In this document: positions 52,810 to 61,918 of the stretch, piece after piece | Layout: each line of letters opens with the position of its first letter | Position numbering within the stretch: position 1 is the stretch's first letter | NCBI GenBank assembly: GCA_029260455.1 | Contig: JAJDDF010000016.1 | Coordinates: 186,001-250,000 of the forward strand | Source of the DNA: Phycisphaerales bacterium | GTDB taxonomy: Bacteria; Planctomycetota; Phycisphaerae; Phycisphaerales; UBA1924 | Direction of reading: 5' to 3' | DNA: 64,000 bases | Program-made: the position numbers and the translations under genes | Notes under the pieces: model-generated | What the model was told of the DNA's origin: nothing | What the model saw: the letters and a program-made list of their open reading frames with translations, nothing else | Database searches by the model: none

Positions 52810-55800
52810 ATGTCACAAATCAATTCCCGCACACTCCTTGGAACGATCGGATCGCACATCCTGGCCCCGGCGCTGCTCATCGCGGTGGCTGGGCAGGCAG
52901 CGCACGCAGCGGGTCCAATCGTCTTCCGCAGCGGCGAAGCCGTCGTGGCGCGGGCCGCCTCCCCTCTCGAAACTGCGCAGCGCGTCGAGGCGATGACGCC
53001 GCGCGCGGGCCTCAAACGCATTCTTGTTCAATTTGAAAAGCCGGTGACGGTCGCGCAGCGGGCAGCGTTGAAAGACGCCGGGCTCTCGCTTCTGAGCTTT
53101 GTGGGTTCTGATGCCTACTTCGCGACGATTCGCGCTGGTGCGACAGATGGCGCGAAGCTCGCAGCAACGGGTGCGAAGTTGACGGTGGCAAGTGAGATGG
53201 ACCCCTTCTGGAAACTTGACCTGAATTTCGCACAAGGGCGGGTCCCAGCGCATGCGGTGATTGGCACCGCACCAATGAGCCATGCCATTGATGCGCCACG
53301 CGAGAAGGTGATCGGCGCGTACATGGTGTTTCACAGTGATGTCGATCTGCGCGAAGGTGAAAACATCGCTGCACTTGCGGGCGCGGTGGTGCGTGACCGT
53401 TTGGAATCGATCAATGGACTTGTTGTGGAGATGCCATATTCATCTGTGATGGCGCTTGCGATGCATGATGAAGTGCAATGGCTTGAGCCGGCGCTGCCGA
53501 AGTTCAGCACAACAAATATTGAGAATCGGATCCTGACCGGCGTCAATATCGTGAGTAGCGCACCGAACAATCTCACGGGGGCAGGCGTCACTGCATTCAT
53601 TTATGACGGCGGGACAGCGCTTGCTTCTCATGCCGATTTTGGTGGGCGCGTCACGGTCATCGATGGCACAGGGCTCGCTGACCACGCGACGCACGTCTCG
53701 GGCACTGTTGGTGCTGCTGGGCCCAATCAGGGTATGGCACCAGGTGTCGACATTCTTTCGGCGGGGCTTGAGACCGACGGCTCGGGCATCTTCTTGTATT
53801 CCAACCCGGGTGATATCGAAGCGGATTATGCAAATGCATTCAATAATTTTGGCGCTGATGTCGCGAACAACTCGATCGGCACCAACACCGCTGCCAATGG
53901 CTTCGGGTGTGCCCTTGAGGGTGATTACGGCGTGACGAGCGGCGTCATCGATGGCGTGGTGCGCGGCAACGTCACCAACGGCAACCCGACGCGCATTGTC
54001 TGGGCCAATGGCAATGAACGCGGCCCAGGCACTTGCGGTACATCTTTTCACACCACCGCCCCACCATCATGTGCCAAGAATCACATCACCGTTGGTGCGA
54101 CCAATGCGAATAACGATTCGATTACAAGCTTCACCAGCTTTGGCCCAACCGATGATGATCGCCTGAAGCCGGATATTTCGGCGCCCGGGTGTCAAGTTGG
54201 CGGTGATGGTGGCGTGACCTCGACCAGTTCTACCGGCGGCTATTCGACGTTGTGCGGCACTTCAATGGCGGCCCCGACGGTCACCGGCATTGTGGCGCTT
54301 ATGCTCGAACACCATCGCAATCTGTTCCTTGGCGCACCTGATCCGCGCAACAGCACGATCAAGGCCTTGCTCGCACACAACGCGGTAGACAACGGCAATG
54401 CTGGCCCTGACTATCAGTTTGGGTATGGCTCGGTGCGCGCCGATGCGACCATCGACTTCATGAACTCACTGAGTTATGTTGAAGATGCTGTGAGCCAGGG
54501 CGGCACCGTGATACAGTCGATTAACGTTACGGGAGGTGCCGGACCCATCAAGTTCACTCTTGCGTGGGATGATTTTCCCGCAGCGGCCAACCCTGTGCTT
54601 GCGCTCGTTAATGATCTTGACCTTGTCGTGACCGATCCGAACGGCACGCGGCACTTCCCGTGGACTCTGGGCGGACTTGCCAATCCGAGCGCCCCGGCGG
54701 TCCGCACTCAGGAAGACCACATTAATAACATCGAACAGGTGCAGGTGGATGCGCCGATTGGCGGGTTGTGGACGGTTTCAGTCACCGGCACAACCGTTCC
54801 ACAGGGACCGCAATCCTATTCTCTGGTCGCCGATGGCGGCGGACTTGCGGGCATGTCTCTGGCACTCGTTACCTCGGTGCCGCCGCTTGTCGCTCCGGGC
54901 AGCACGATTGACCTGACGGTCAGTGTTGTTGCCAACAGCCAGACGGTGGTGCCGGGCTCTGTGCAGGCAAACTATCGCTATGGCGCTGGTGCATTTGTGC
55001 AACTCGCAATGACTGACAACCTTGATGGCACCTATTCGACAAGCCTGCCCGCCACTGATTGCGGCGATCTCCCGGAGTTCTTCTTCACCGCAGACGGCTC
55101 GGTAACAGGAACGGTCACGACTCCTCCGGGCGGTGCCGCCGCCGCGCTCACCACTGCGATTGGTACCGCGGCGGTGCCTGTCGATGAGCAGATGGAAGCA
55201 GGCACAACCGGATGGACCGTGGATGTGGGCCTGACCGATCCACAGGCAACGACCGGCAACTGGAACCGGATGGACCCACAAGGCACCGCAGCGCAGCCTG
55301 AAGATGACCATACGACAGCGGGCACCGATTGCTGGGTGACTGATGGAACCGCGGGCGCGGGCCTTGGCACCTTCGATATTGATGGCGGGGCCACCAACCT
55401 CATCAGCCCTGCATTCGCACTTTCGGGTTTCCCAGAGGCCAGGCTCAGCTATTGGCGCTGGTATTCCAACAACACCGGGGCATCGCCTGATGAAGATATC
55501 TTCGTTGTCGAGATTTCCAACGATGACGGCGTCACATGGATCAACGTCGAAACGCTTGCCGGAGCTCAGAGCAGCGGATGGATTTTCCACGAGTTCCGCG
55601 TTGCGGATTTCGTCGCCCTGACAGATCAAATTCGCATGCGGTTCACCGCGTCGGACCTGCTTGCTGGTTCGGTGGTTGAAGCCGCGGTCGATGATCTGCG
55701 CGTGGTCGAGACCAGTTGCACACCTGTTGGTCCCACGTGCCCGGGTGATGCGAACAATGACGGCTTCGTTGACCTCGCCGACCTGAACCTCGTGCTGTTC

Positions 55801-55911
55801 AACTTTGGTTCCCCAGTGGCACCCGACACCAACGGTGACGTTGATGGAAGTGGATCAGTTGACCTGGCCGACCTGAATGTTGTGTTGTTCAACTTTGGGA
55901 CGATCTGCTGA
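52810..55911 (+). CDS. Secreted S8 (subtilisin-like) serine protease with dockerin-like tail
   Basis: 1033 residues from the ATG at 52810, with AGAGGA upstream. A signal peptide (ILAPALLIAVAGQAAHA) leads a ~190-residue propeptide-like part. The catalytic domain has Asp266 (AFIYDGG), His292 (DHATHVSGTVG) and Ser485 (CGTSMAAPTVTG), so the triad is complete although YDGG and HATH differ from the usual DTG and HGTH. A proprotein-convertase-like beta domain, a Ca/Ig-like part and a MAM/concanavalin-like section (ARLSYWRWYSNNTG) follow. The tail carries two calcium-loop repeats (GDANNDGFVDLADLNLVLF, GDVDGSGSVDLADLNVVLF) between Cys residues. Probably an extracellular protease. Confidence 0.9.
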   Translation: MSQINSRTLLGTIGSHILAPALLIAVAGQAAHAAGPIVFRSGEAVVARAASPLETAQRVEAMTPRAGLKRILVQFEKPVTVAQRAALKDAGLSLLSFVGSDAYFATIRAGATDGAKLAATGAKLTVASEMDPFWKLDLNFAQGRVPAHAVIGTAPMSHAIDAPREKVIGAYMVFHSDVDLREGENIAALAGAVVRDRLESINGLVVEMPYSSVMALAMHDEVQWLEPALPKFSTTNIENRILTGVNIVSSAPNNLTGAGVTAFIYDGGTALASHADFGGRVTVIDGTGLADHATHVSGTVGAAGPNQGMAPGVDILSAGLETDGSGIFLYSNPGDIEADYANAFNNFGADVANNSIGTNTAANGFGCALEGDYGVTSGVIDGVVRGNVTNGNPTRIVWANGNERGPGTCGTSFHTTAPPSCAKNHITVGATNANNDSITSFTSFGPTDDDRLKPDISAPGCQVGGDGGVTSTSSTGGYSTLCGTSMAAPTVTGIVALMLEHHRNLFLGAPDPRNSTIKALLAHNAVDNGNAGPDYQFGYGSVRADATIDFMNSLSYVEDAVSQGGTVIQSINVTGGAGPIKFTLAWDDFPAAANPVLALVNDLDLVVTDPNGTRHFPWTLGGLANPSAPAVRTQEDHINNIEQVQVDAPIGGLWTVSVTGTTVPQGPQSYSLVADGGGLAGMSLALVTSVPPLVAPGSTIDLTVSVVANSQTVVPGSVQANYRYGAGAFVQLAMTDNLDGTYSTSLPATDCGDLPEFFFTADGSVTGTVTTPPGGAAAALTTAIGTAAVPVDEQMEAGTTGWTVDVGLTDPQATTGNWNRMDPQGTAAQPEDDHTTAGTDCWVTDGTAGAGLGTFDIDGGATNLISPAFALSGFPEARLSYWRWYSNNTGASPDEDIFVVEISNDDGVTWINVETLAGAQSSGWIFHEFRVADFVALTDQIRMRFTASDLLAGSVVEAAVDDLRVVETSCTPVGPTCPGDANNDGFVDLADLNLVLFNFGSPVAPDTNGDVDGSGSVDLADLNVVLFNFGTIC

Positions 55912-55946
55912 TCATCAACTGAACGCACAACTTGATACGACCTCCA

Positions 55947-55979
55947 AGGGCTCCCTTCATGGGAGCTCTTTTTATTTTC
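55947..55979 (+). terminator. Rho-independent terminator after the subtilase gene
   Basis: Nine-pair stem AGGGCTCCC/GGGAGCTCT (one G-T pair), loop TTCAT, then TTTTATTTT. Confidence 0.88.
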
Positions 55980-56000
55980 CGGTTCGCTACACTTTGTTGC

Positions 56001-56447
56001 ATGACCACACCCATTGATACTGATCGATTGCTGCTGATCGTCACCGGAGCGCACCTGCGCGCCGAGCGATCTGACAGACCATTGGGCTATCGACTGTGCA
56101 ACGAGGTGACACGTCGGCTCGAAAATGATGCAGAACTCAAGGGTACACTCGATGTCATGGTGTGCAGCGATCTCTGGTATCTCAACAACGAAGACTTACG
56201 CCGGCGTCCGACAATCAGCATCGGAGAGCCCGGCGTCAATGCACTGGCCGCGTTTCTGGCAGATCGCCTTGAACCCGCCTTCGTCGTCGATGATGTGCTG
56301 TCGGTGCAGCTTGATTTGAATGGTGTTGATCTCATCGCGAGCTGCTGGGGTGTAGCACCCAGCGCCACCGCCTCAGCAGTTGATGCCTTCATCGAACGGT
56401 ATCTCGATGTGTTCCTCTCGCGTGCTGTTGCTGCGAGCACCACGTGA
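56001..56447 (+). CDS. Conserved-looking protein of unknown function
   Basis: 148 residues from the ATG at 56001. No signal peptide or membrane segment. Seen are DTDRLLLIVTGAHLRAERSD by its core LLLIVTGAHLRAE, RLCNEVTRRLEND, VMVCSDLWYLNNEDLRRRP and ISIGEPGVNALAAFLADRLE. The alternating strand-helix pattern suggests a compact alpha/beta fold, but I recognise no family. TACACT (55988-55993) ends 7 nt before the ATG and there is no ribosome site, so the message may be leaderless. Its 3' end is 10 nt from the convergent mnmE stop. Confidence 0.65.
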   Translation: MTTPIDTDRLLLIVTGAHLRAERSDRPLGYRLCNEVTRRLENDAELKGTLDVMVCSDLWYLNNEDLRRRPTISIGEPGVNALAAFLADRLEPAFVVDDVLSVQLDLNGVDLIASCWGVAPSATASAVDAFIERYLDVFLSRAVAASTT

Positions 56448-56457
56448 GCGTGACGAC

Positions 56458-57831
56458 TCATTTGCCCACGCAAAACGTCGAAAAGATGCGCCCTAAAATA
56501 TCATCGGGGCTGATGCGACCACCGATTTCGCCAAGCGCATTGACTGCAGTTCGCAACGTCATCGCCATGAGCGCCGGGTCATACTTTTCTTCGCGCGCCC
56601 ATGTGTGCGCCTGAGAAAGTGCCTCGCGCGCAGCTTCCAATGCCCGGGCGTGTCGAGCAAGAACGATCGGGCCATCGGTATCACCTTGTATTGTCTTCAA
56701 CCAGGCGATCGCAGCGTCATGAATCGCCTCTCGCAGGGCTTCGAGATGCCATCCATCGAGCGCGCACACGCCCAGTGCATCTGCTGCGCCACCATCGCTG
56801 GGCAGATCTGCTTTGGTACGCACTCGAATCGTGATGGCATGTTGATCCGTATTTTTGAGTGCCTCGAAGCGACCATTCGGATCACATTGAATAATAATCG
56901 AAGCCCGGGCAATGTGTTCGCGTGCGATTCGTTGCGCCCCGACATCGAGAACACTGGGTGATTTTTTTTCGTCAAACCCTGCAAGATCGATGAGATCAAT
57001 GCCGACGCTTTGCCATCCGGGCACGCCTGCATCATCGGGCAAGGGTTCAATAAGTGCATCGCGCGTCGTGCCCGCGTGTTCACTCGTGACAGCACGCTCG
57101 CGCCCAAGCAGCGCGTTAAAAAGCGTACTTTTGCCTGCATTTGGCGGGCCAACGAGCACCGCACGGAGTTGTTCCGTCGGCGCTTTGCGCCCCTCGGTGC
57201 CACACATGTATTGATTGATTGCACTCAGGACATGCTCCAAGCGCGACGAAAGTTCATCGGGTGCAATTGCAACAACATCTTCCTGATCGGTGAAGTCGAT
57301 GCCTGCTTCAACGAGCGCGAGCAGCTCGACCGCGTCATTCAACATCGTTCGAAACTGCTCCCCTGTGCGCCCATCAAGCAGATCGCGCGCTGCTGAAAGT
57401 TCATCGGTTGAGCGAGCTGCAATCATCGCGCCCACGCCCTCGGCCTGCTGGGCATCGAGGCGCCCATGCAGGAACGCCCGCGCGGTGAATTCGCCAGGCC
57501 CTGCAAGGCGGACGCCATCGTGGGCAGTCAGCGCCGCCATGATGCGCTCTACAAGCGTGCGGTTTGCTGGTAGTTGCAGTTCGAGAACATCTTCGCCTGT
57601 GTATGACGCGGGCGCTGGAAAGAGTGCAAGAATGCCCGGCAGCGCGACAGCGCCCGCAGGCACCGACACGGTGATTCGACAGGGTGCGATCGAGCGCCGC
57701 GCTGGCAGTTTCGTCTCAAGAATACCGCGCGCCGATGCAAACGCATCCGGACCAGACAGGCGAATGAGCGCTCGCCCACGCCCGGCAGCGCCGCGCGCCG
57801 CCACCGCAATAATTGTGTCACCCACACGCAT
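56458..57831 (-). CDS. mnmE: tRNA modification GTPase MnmE
   Basis: 457 residues. With MnmG it installs the (carboxymethyl)aminomethyl group at U34 of certain tRNAs. N-terminal THF-binding domain: TIIAVAARGAAGRGRALIRLSGP by its core GRALIRLSG, ASYTGEDVLELQLPAN, GEFTARAFLHGRLDAQQAEG. G domain: P-loop GPPNAGKSTLFNAL, AGTTRDAL, switch LIDLAGFDEKK (the usual DTAGIR is DLAGFD), G4 RTKADL. The essential C-terminal FCVGK is present. It follows yidC on the same strand; TAGCAT, which includes the yidC stop, ends 8 nt before the ATG. Confidence 0.94.
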   Translation of the reverse strand: MRVGDTIIAVAARGAAGRGRALIRLSGPDAFASARGILETKLPARRSIAPCRITVSVPAGAVALPGILALFPAPASYTGEDVLELQLPANRTLVERIMAALTAHDGVRLAGPGEFTARAFLHGRLDAQQAEGVGAMIAARSTDELSAARDLLDGRTGEQFRTMLNDAVELLALVEAGIDFTDQEDVVAIAPDELSSRLEHVLSAINQYMCGTEGRKAPTEQLRAVLVGPPNAGKSTLFNALLGRERAVTSEHAGTTRDALIEPLPDDAGVPGWQSVGIDLIDLAGFDEKKSPSVLDVGAQRIAREHIARASIIIQCDPNGRFEALKNTDQHAITIRVRTKADLPSDGGAADALGVCALDGWHLEALREAIHDAAIAWLKTIQGDTDGPIVLARHARALEAAREALSQAHTWAREEKYDPALMAMTLRTAVNALGEIGGRISPDDILGRIFSTFCVGK

Positions 57832-57842
57832 AAGCGCACATG

Positions 57843-60128
57843 CTACTTCTTGTTGGGCGGACGCTTGGCTTCAAGGCGGGCGCGGAGTCGTTCTTCAAGT
57901 GAGGGTTTGCCGCCCGCGGTGTTGGTCACAGCCTTGCGACCATCAGCGCCCGCGGGTCCATCAAGTTCGAGCGCGTTGACATGCGCCCGAATCCACCGAC
58001 CTTCGACGATGCCGAGGGTCGAATTGGTTACGAAATACAGCGTCAATGCTGCGGGCGCGTTGTACATGAAGACCGGGAACATCACGACCATCATCACTTT
58101 CATGATTTTCTGGGTCGATTCCTGTTCGGGGGTCATGGTCGCGGTGGGCGGCGGCGTCAGGTATTTCTGATGCACAAAGAACACCACACCAAGGAGCAAC
58201 GGCAAAATATTAATCGCAGTGATCGTGCCCATCAAGGGCATATTGAAAGAGAAGGGCAGCGGAATGAAACTGTCGCCGCGCGAGAGGTCGGAGAAGAAGG
58301 GCCACCCGCCGAATTGTTGGAAGAGGCCATAAAACGCGGGCTCATGGCGCAGATCAAAGTTGGTGTAGAGGAGCGCATAGAGCGCGATCCAGATCGGGCT
58401 TTGCAGGAACATGGGCAGGCACCCGAAGAGGCCTTTATATGAAACATTTTCCTCGCGCATGAGTTTGCGCACTTCAACGTGCAGTCGCTTGGGATCGTCT
58501 TTGTACTTCTCCTGCAACTTCTTTTGCTTGGGTGCGATGCGCTGCATCTGCTTACCAAAGCGCTGAATACCAATTTGTGATTTTTTGAAAATCGGATGAA
58601 GCGCGGCCCGCACACAAAGAACGAGCATGATAATCGAGACCGCCCAGTCGCCGGTGAATGAATCAAAGAAGCGCAGGATTGCAGTCAAAATGTCAGTCAG
58701 CCACGCGAATGTGCAGAACGCGCAGAAGCCGCCCATGTTGTAGACAACGATCTTGTCGAGGCGCGCTGCAGTCGCCGCAGCATCAACACCTTCCTCCAGA
58801 CGGCGTTCATCAATCGGTGCGGCATACAAGCCAACATCAAGTGATTGTGTTGCGCCCGCAGCAAGCGGGAAGATGGGAGACGTCAGGCGGTGGGCAACGC
58901 GATCACCATCGTAGTTCTTGTCGATGTCATCCCACAGCACGGCTGCGCTGACACTCGCGCCAATGGACAGGTCGGGTGGGACCGCTGCGCCGACCGGGCT
59001 GATCGGATGCACCGCAGCCATGAAATAGCGATTGGTCTGCGCGACCCAGACGAGCGGGCCCGCATCGTCATATTTCGTTGAGGGCCATTCCTGCTTGGTT
59101 GCGCCATTCTTGACGTGCTTGAACATCGCATCGCGGCGAACGAGTTTGCCATCTGCGTGGATTTCGCCCGGCTGCGATGCGCGGAAATATCCAAAGCGCT
59201 CGCGCTGCATCGGGATTCGATAGCCGCTGGTATCGCGCTGCAAATCAAGGGCGCCAAATTGCTCCCACGCCACACCAATCGACGAGCCTGAACGATTTTC
59301 GATTGATTGCTTCACCACAATCTCAAAGGTGCCCGGCACGAGGGTGACGGTACGATGCAGCACCGCGATAGTTGCGCCGGTGGCAAGTTCAACAATTTCC
59401 GCTTTCCACTGCGCGGTGGTTTGCGTTGCTGATTCAAGTTCCCACACGCGCCCGTATGACCCACCAAAGAGTTCGATGCGCTCGCCGTTGATGGTCGCTG
59501 CGGTCATGCCCATCGCGCTCATGCGGTAGGTGATGGTCGTGCCATCGACTGCGATGCCAGGCTGTTCTGCGATGTCCTGAATGACATAGTGATTGGTCGC
59601 CTCCGCCGGGTTGCGTTGCGCCTTGACGAGGTCGGGGGCGGTCAGGAAATGGTTGGTCGCGGTCACCTTGGACACGCCCGCGCCGTAAGGCGTCAATTCG
59701 ATTTCAAGTTCAAAGCCAAGGGCCGGATCAAGACTGCCGAGCACGACCGGCGGCACATCGCCGGTCCACACGCGAGCCGCGAGTGTGTTTGGCACAACGG
59801 ATGGCACGGGCGTGGGGGTTTGCGGGAGGGCCGGGTCGCCAGTTGCTTGATTGTCTGTTGCATCAGAATCAACCGCATCACCATTCGATGCATCTGCGAT
59901 CGGGCGCTCGGGCGATGCGGCGACTTGTTCCGGCAATCCCTGCGCGGGAGTCGTTGATTCACTTTGTACTGTTGTGGGCGCAGCGAAAGGCGCAAGAACG
60001 GGCGCTGGCTGCGGCGGTGTACCGCTGCGCTTGGAGCTCATGCCGACACCGATCACAAGACCGATCGCGCCAGCAATTGCAATCAGGGGGACGACAATGC
60101 GAAGGGCCTTGTTGGGTTCCGCGGGCAT
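57843..60128 (-). CDS. yidC: Membrane protein insertase YidC
   Basis: 761 residues, longer than most. The first membrane segment (ALRIVVPLIAIAGAIGLVIGVG) is followed by a Pro/Ala/Gln-rich linker and a large periplasmic beta domain (about 120-450: RVWTGDVPPVVLGSLDPALG, VLHRTVTLVPGTFEIVV by parts). The insertase core begins at DWAVSIIMLVLCVRAALHPI and includes KYKDDPKRLHVEVRKLM, LFGCLPMFLQSPIWIALYAL, FKKSQIGIQRFGKQMQRI and VMFPVFMYNAPAALTLYFVTN. The basic C-terminal tail (LRARLEAKRPPNKK) likely binds ribosomes. mnmE follows, a common arrangement. Confidence 0.95.
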   Translation of the reverse strand: MPAEPNKALRIVVPLIAIAGAIGLVIGVGMSSKRSGTPPQPAPVLAPFAAPTTVQSESTTPAQGLPEQVAASPERPIADASNGDAVDSDATDNQATGDPALPQTPTPVPSVVPNTLAARVWTGDVPPVVLGSLDPALGFELEIELTPYGAGVSKVTATNHFLTAPDLVKAQRNPAEATNHYVIQDIAEQPGIAVDGTTITYRMSAMGMTAATINGERIELFGGSYGRVWELESATQTTAQWKAEIVELATGATIAVLHRTVTLVPGTFEIVVKQSIENRSGSSIGVAWEQFGALDLQRDTSGYRIPMQRERFGYFRASQPGEIHADGKLVRRDAMFKHVKNGATKQEWPSTKYDDAGPLVWVAQTNRYFMAAVHPISPVGAAVPPDLSIGASVSAAVLWDDIDKNYDGDRVAHRLTSPIFPLAAGATQSLDVGLYAAPIDERRLEEGVDAAATAARLDKIVVYNMGGFCAFCTFAWLTDILTAILRFFDSFTGDWAVSIIMLVLCVRAALHPIFKKSQIGIQRFGKQMQRIAPKQKKLQEKYKDDPKRLHVEVRKLMREENVSYKGLFGCLPMFLQSPIWIALYALLYTNFDLRHEPAFYGLFQQFGGWPFFSDLSRGDSFIPLPFSFNMPLMGTITAINILPLLLGVVFFVHQKYLTPPPTATMTPEQESTQKIMKVMMVVMFPVFMYNAPAALTLYFVTNSTLGIVEGRWIRAHVNALELDGPAGADGRKAVTNTAGGKPSLEERLRARLEAKRPPNKK

Positions 60129-60199
60129 ATGGTGTTTTTCGTCACTTCCTGATGAATGGTGCTTGCGATGGGTACACGTCGGCGTGCTGGGGGGTGAAA

Positions 60200-60982
60200 T
60201 CAGCGCCCTTCGTACAGGCGGTCAGCAAGCCAGTTGGACAGTTCGGGGATCCGCCGAATCTTCTCGGCGGGTTCATCAATATTGTATTCCACGCGGTGAA
60301 ACTGCACACGATCTTCATACATGATCGCATAGGACGAGCGCGGGTCGTGATCGCGCGGCTGGCCCACCGCACCAACATTGATCACCGCTTTCTCTCCCTC
60401 GGTAAATCGATACATCTTGTCTTCGCCGACTTCATCAGGCGGATAAAAATCTGGTTCATCAGTGAAAACGCCCGGCACATGCGAATGGCCAACAACTGCG
60501 TAGCCATCGATCAGATCAAAAATGGAACGCATCTTGTCGACCGCATGAATCGTGTCATCGGGGAAAATATATTCATTGACTGGCCTGCGTGGCGAGCCAT
60601 GCACCGCGAGCACAGGCGTGCCATTGCCAAGTTTCGGATCAACAACGCGCACGCGCAGATGCCCGAGGAAGCGGTATCGCGCGGTCCGCTTTTCAACATC
60701 GGTTTCGTTATCAAGTTGAGCCCGTGTCCAATAGGAGCTGGATTCTGCTGCCGGGTTGAAGTTCGTCGGTTCATAGAGCACGGCGTAGTCGTGATTGCCA
60801 AGCAAGGTCCACTGACAGTTCTCAGAGATCAAATCAACACACTCGAGTGGATCGGGTCCATAGCCCACAACATCGCCGAGGCAGACGATGCGATCGACGC
60901 CGCGGCTCTCGATATCTGCAAGAACAGCGCGCAATGCAGTTGCGTTGCCATGCATATCGCTGATCAGTGCCGTTCCAGCCAT
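60200..60982 (-). CDS. Calcineurin-like metallophosphoesterase
   Basis: 260 residues from the ATG at 60982; a GTG at 60994 is an alternative and lies very near AGGAG. Metal-binding motifs: LISDMHGNATAL, VCLGDVVGYGPDP, LLGNHDYAV, VLAVHGSP and VVGHSHVPG. This is the YfcE/MJ0936-like group acting on phosphodiesters; the natural substrate is unknown. It is upstream of yidC, 71 bp away, on the same strand, and divergent from clpP. Confidence 0.85.
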   Translation of the reverse strand: MAGTALISDMHGNATALRAVLADIESRGVDRIVCLGDVVGYGPDPLECVDLISENCQWTLLGNHDYAVLYEPTNFNPAAESSSYWTRAQLDNETDVEKRTARYRFLGHLRVRVVDPKLGNGTPVLAVHGSPRRPVNEYIFPDDTIHAVDKMRSIFDLIDGYAVVGHSHVPGVFTDEPDFYPPDEVGEDKMYRFTEGEKAVINVGAVGQPRDHDPRSSYAIMYEDRVQFHRVEYNIDEPAEKIRRIPELSNWLADRLYEGR

Positions 60983-61289
60983 CAGGACAATCACATCTCC
61001 TGTGCGAAAAATTCAGCCGCCCACGCGAGCCCCCCGAAGGGGCGACTCGAACCGCGCAGGCTAGCACCCTCTCATTCCGCCTGCCAGCCGAGCGATTGCA
61101 AATCGGAGGGTCGAACCCTGAGGGGCACATTTGTTGCCGGCCATCGTTTGCCAAACTGCCAAGGCCCCCTATTATCCGCCCCGGCCTGAAGCGAGGGCGA
61201 AACTTCGCCGATGTGCTGGGACATGGACGATACGGGCTTGACCGGTCCAGAATCAGACTCGGACTCAGGGCCCCGGGGGAGTACCCAAG
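60983..61289. other. Intergenic region between phosphoesterase and clpP
   Basis: About 300 bp without a credible gene. It contains a GC hairpin GCCCC/GGGGC (61029-61043), sequences that superficially resemble T-arms of tRNA (around 61045 and 61110) but do not close into a tRNA, and the clpP promoter at 61148-61175. Confidence 0.5.
61148..61175 (+). promoter_or_regulatory. Sigma-70 type promoter of the clpP pair
   Basis: TTGCCA (61148-61153), 16-nt spacer, TATTAT (61170-61175). Start near 61182, giving a leader of about 108 nt. Confidence 0.62.
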
Positions 61290-61874
61290 ATGAGCATTCA
61301 GTATCAGCGCACCCGCGAGATGACCATTGACGAGCTGTTGCTCGAAAATCGCGTCGTCTTTCTCTTTTCTGACATCAATCACATGAGCGCGGGACGCGTG
61401 ATCATGCAGATGCTCTATCTGGAAAGCCAGAAGAAGGGGCAGGACATCAATTTCTATATCAACAGCCCCGGCGGGGTCGTTGATGACACACTTGCGATTT
61501 ACGACACCATGCAGTTCCTGTCATCAAAAGTGGCAACCTATTGCATCGGGCGCGCTTATTCCGGTGCCGCCCTGCTGCTCGCCGCAGGCGAGGCGAGTAA
61601 GCGATTCATCCTGCCCAACGCAAAGGTCATGATTCATCAGCCTTCCGGCGGCATGACCGGGCAATCCGCAGATATTCAGATTCAAGCCCAGCAGATCATT
61701 CGAGATAAGCAGCGCTTGAACGAAATTCTCGCGCAACACTCCGGGCAATCGGTTGATCGTGTGAAAGCGGACGCAGAGCGCGACAAATATTTCGATGCCA
61801 AGGAAGCCGCTGCATATGGACTTGTTGATGAAGTGATTTCATTCCCGAAACCAGATGCTGCCAAGTCCGCCTGA
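61290..61874 (+). CDS. clpP: ATP-dependent Clp protease proteolytic subunit (first copy)
   Basis: 194-residue serine peptidase subunit that forms the Clp chamber. Motifs: [39 protein letters not shown]. The catalytic residues are present: Ser in GRAYSGAALLLAAG, His in VMIHQPSGG, Asp in ERDKYFDAKEAAAYGLVD. The region around Ser departs from the standard GQAASMGA. GGGGAG precedes the ATG. A second, more typical clpP follows 44 nt downstream, so a mixed oligomer is likely. Confidence 0.92.
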   Translation: MSIQYQRTREMTIDELLLENRVVFLFSDINHMSAGRVIMQMLYLESQKKGQDINFYINSPGGVVDDTLAIYDTMQFLSSKVATYCIGRAYSGAALLLAAGEASKRFILPNAKVMIHQPSGGMTGQSADIQIQAQQIIRDKQRLNEILAQHSGQSVDRVKADAERDKYFDAKEAAAYGLVDEVISFPKPDAAKSA

Positions 61875-61918
61875 GTTTTTGCCTGTAAACAACACCGATT
61901 CTTCGCACGGAGACGCGT

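Noticed and set aside
52761-53021. Upstream extension of the subtilase from 52750
   Set aside because: It would read through the leader hairpin; the ATG at 52810 has a ribosome site and starts the signal peptide.
61029-61130. Possible tRNA remnant (minus-strand GGTTCGAGTC and an anticodon-like GATTGCAAATC on the plus strand)
   Set aside because: Neither T-stem pairs, no acceptor stem of seven pairs can be formed on either strand, and the parts lie on opposite strands.
59783-61189. 468-codon open frame antisense to yidC and the phosphoesterase
   Set aside because: Both minus-strand genes show full sets of family motifs; the plus-strand frame crosses both and their gap with no domain.
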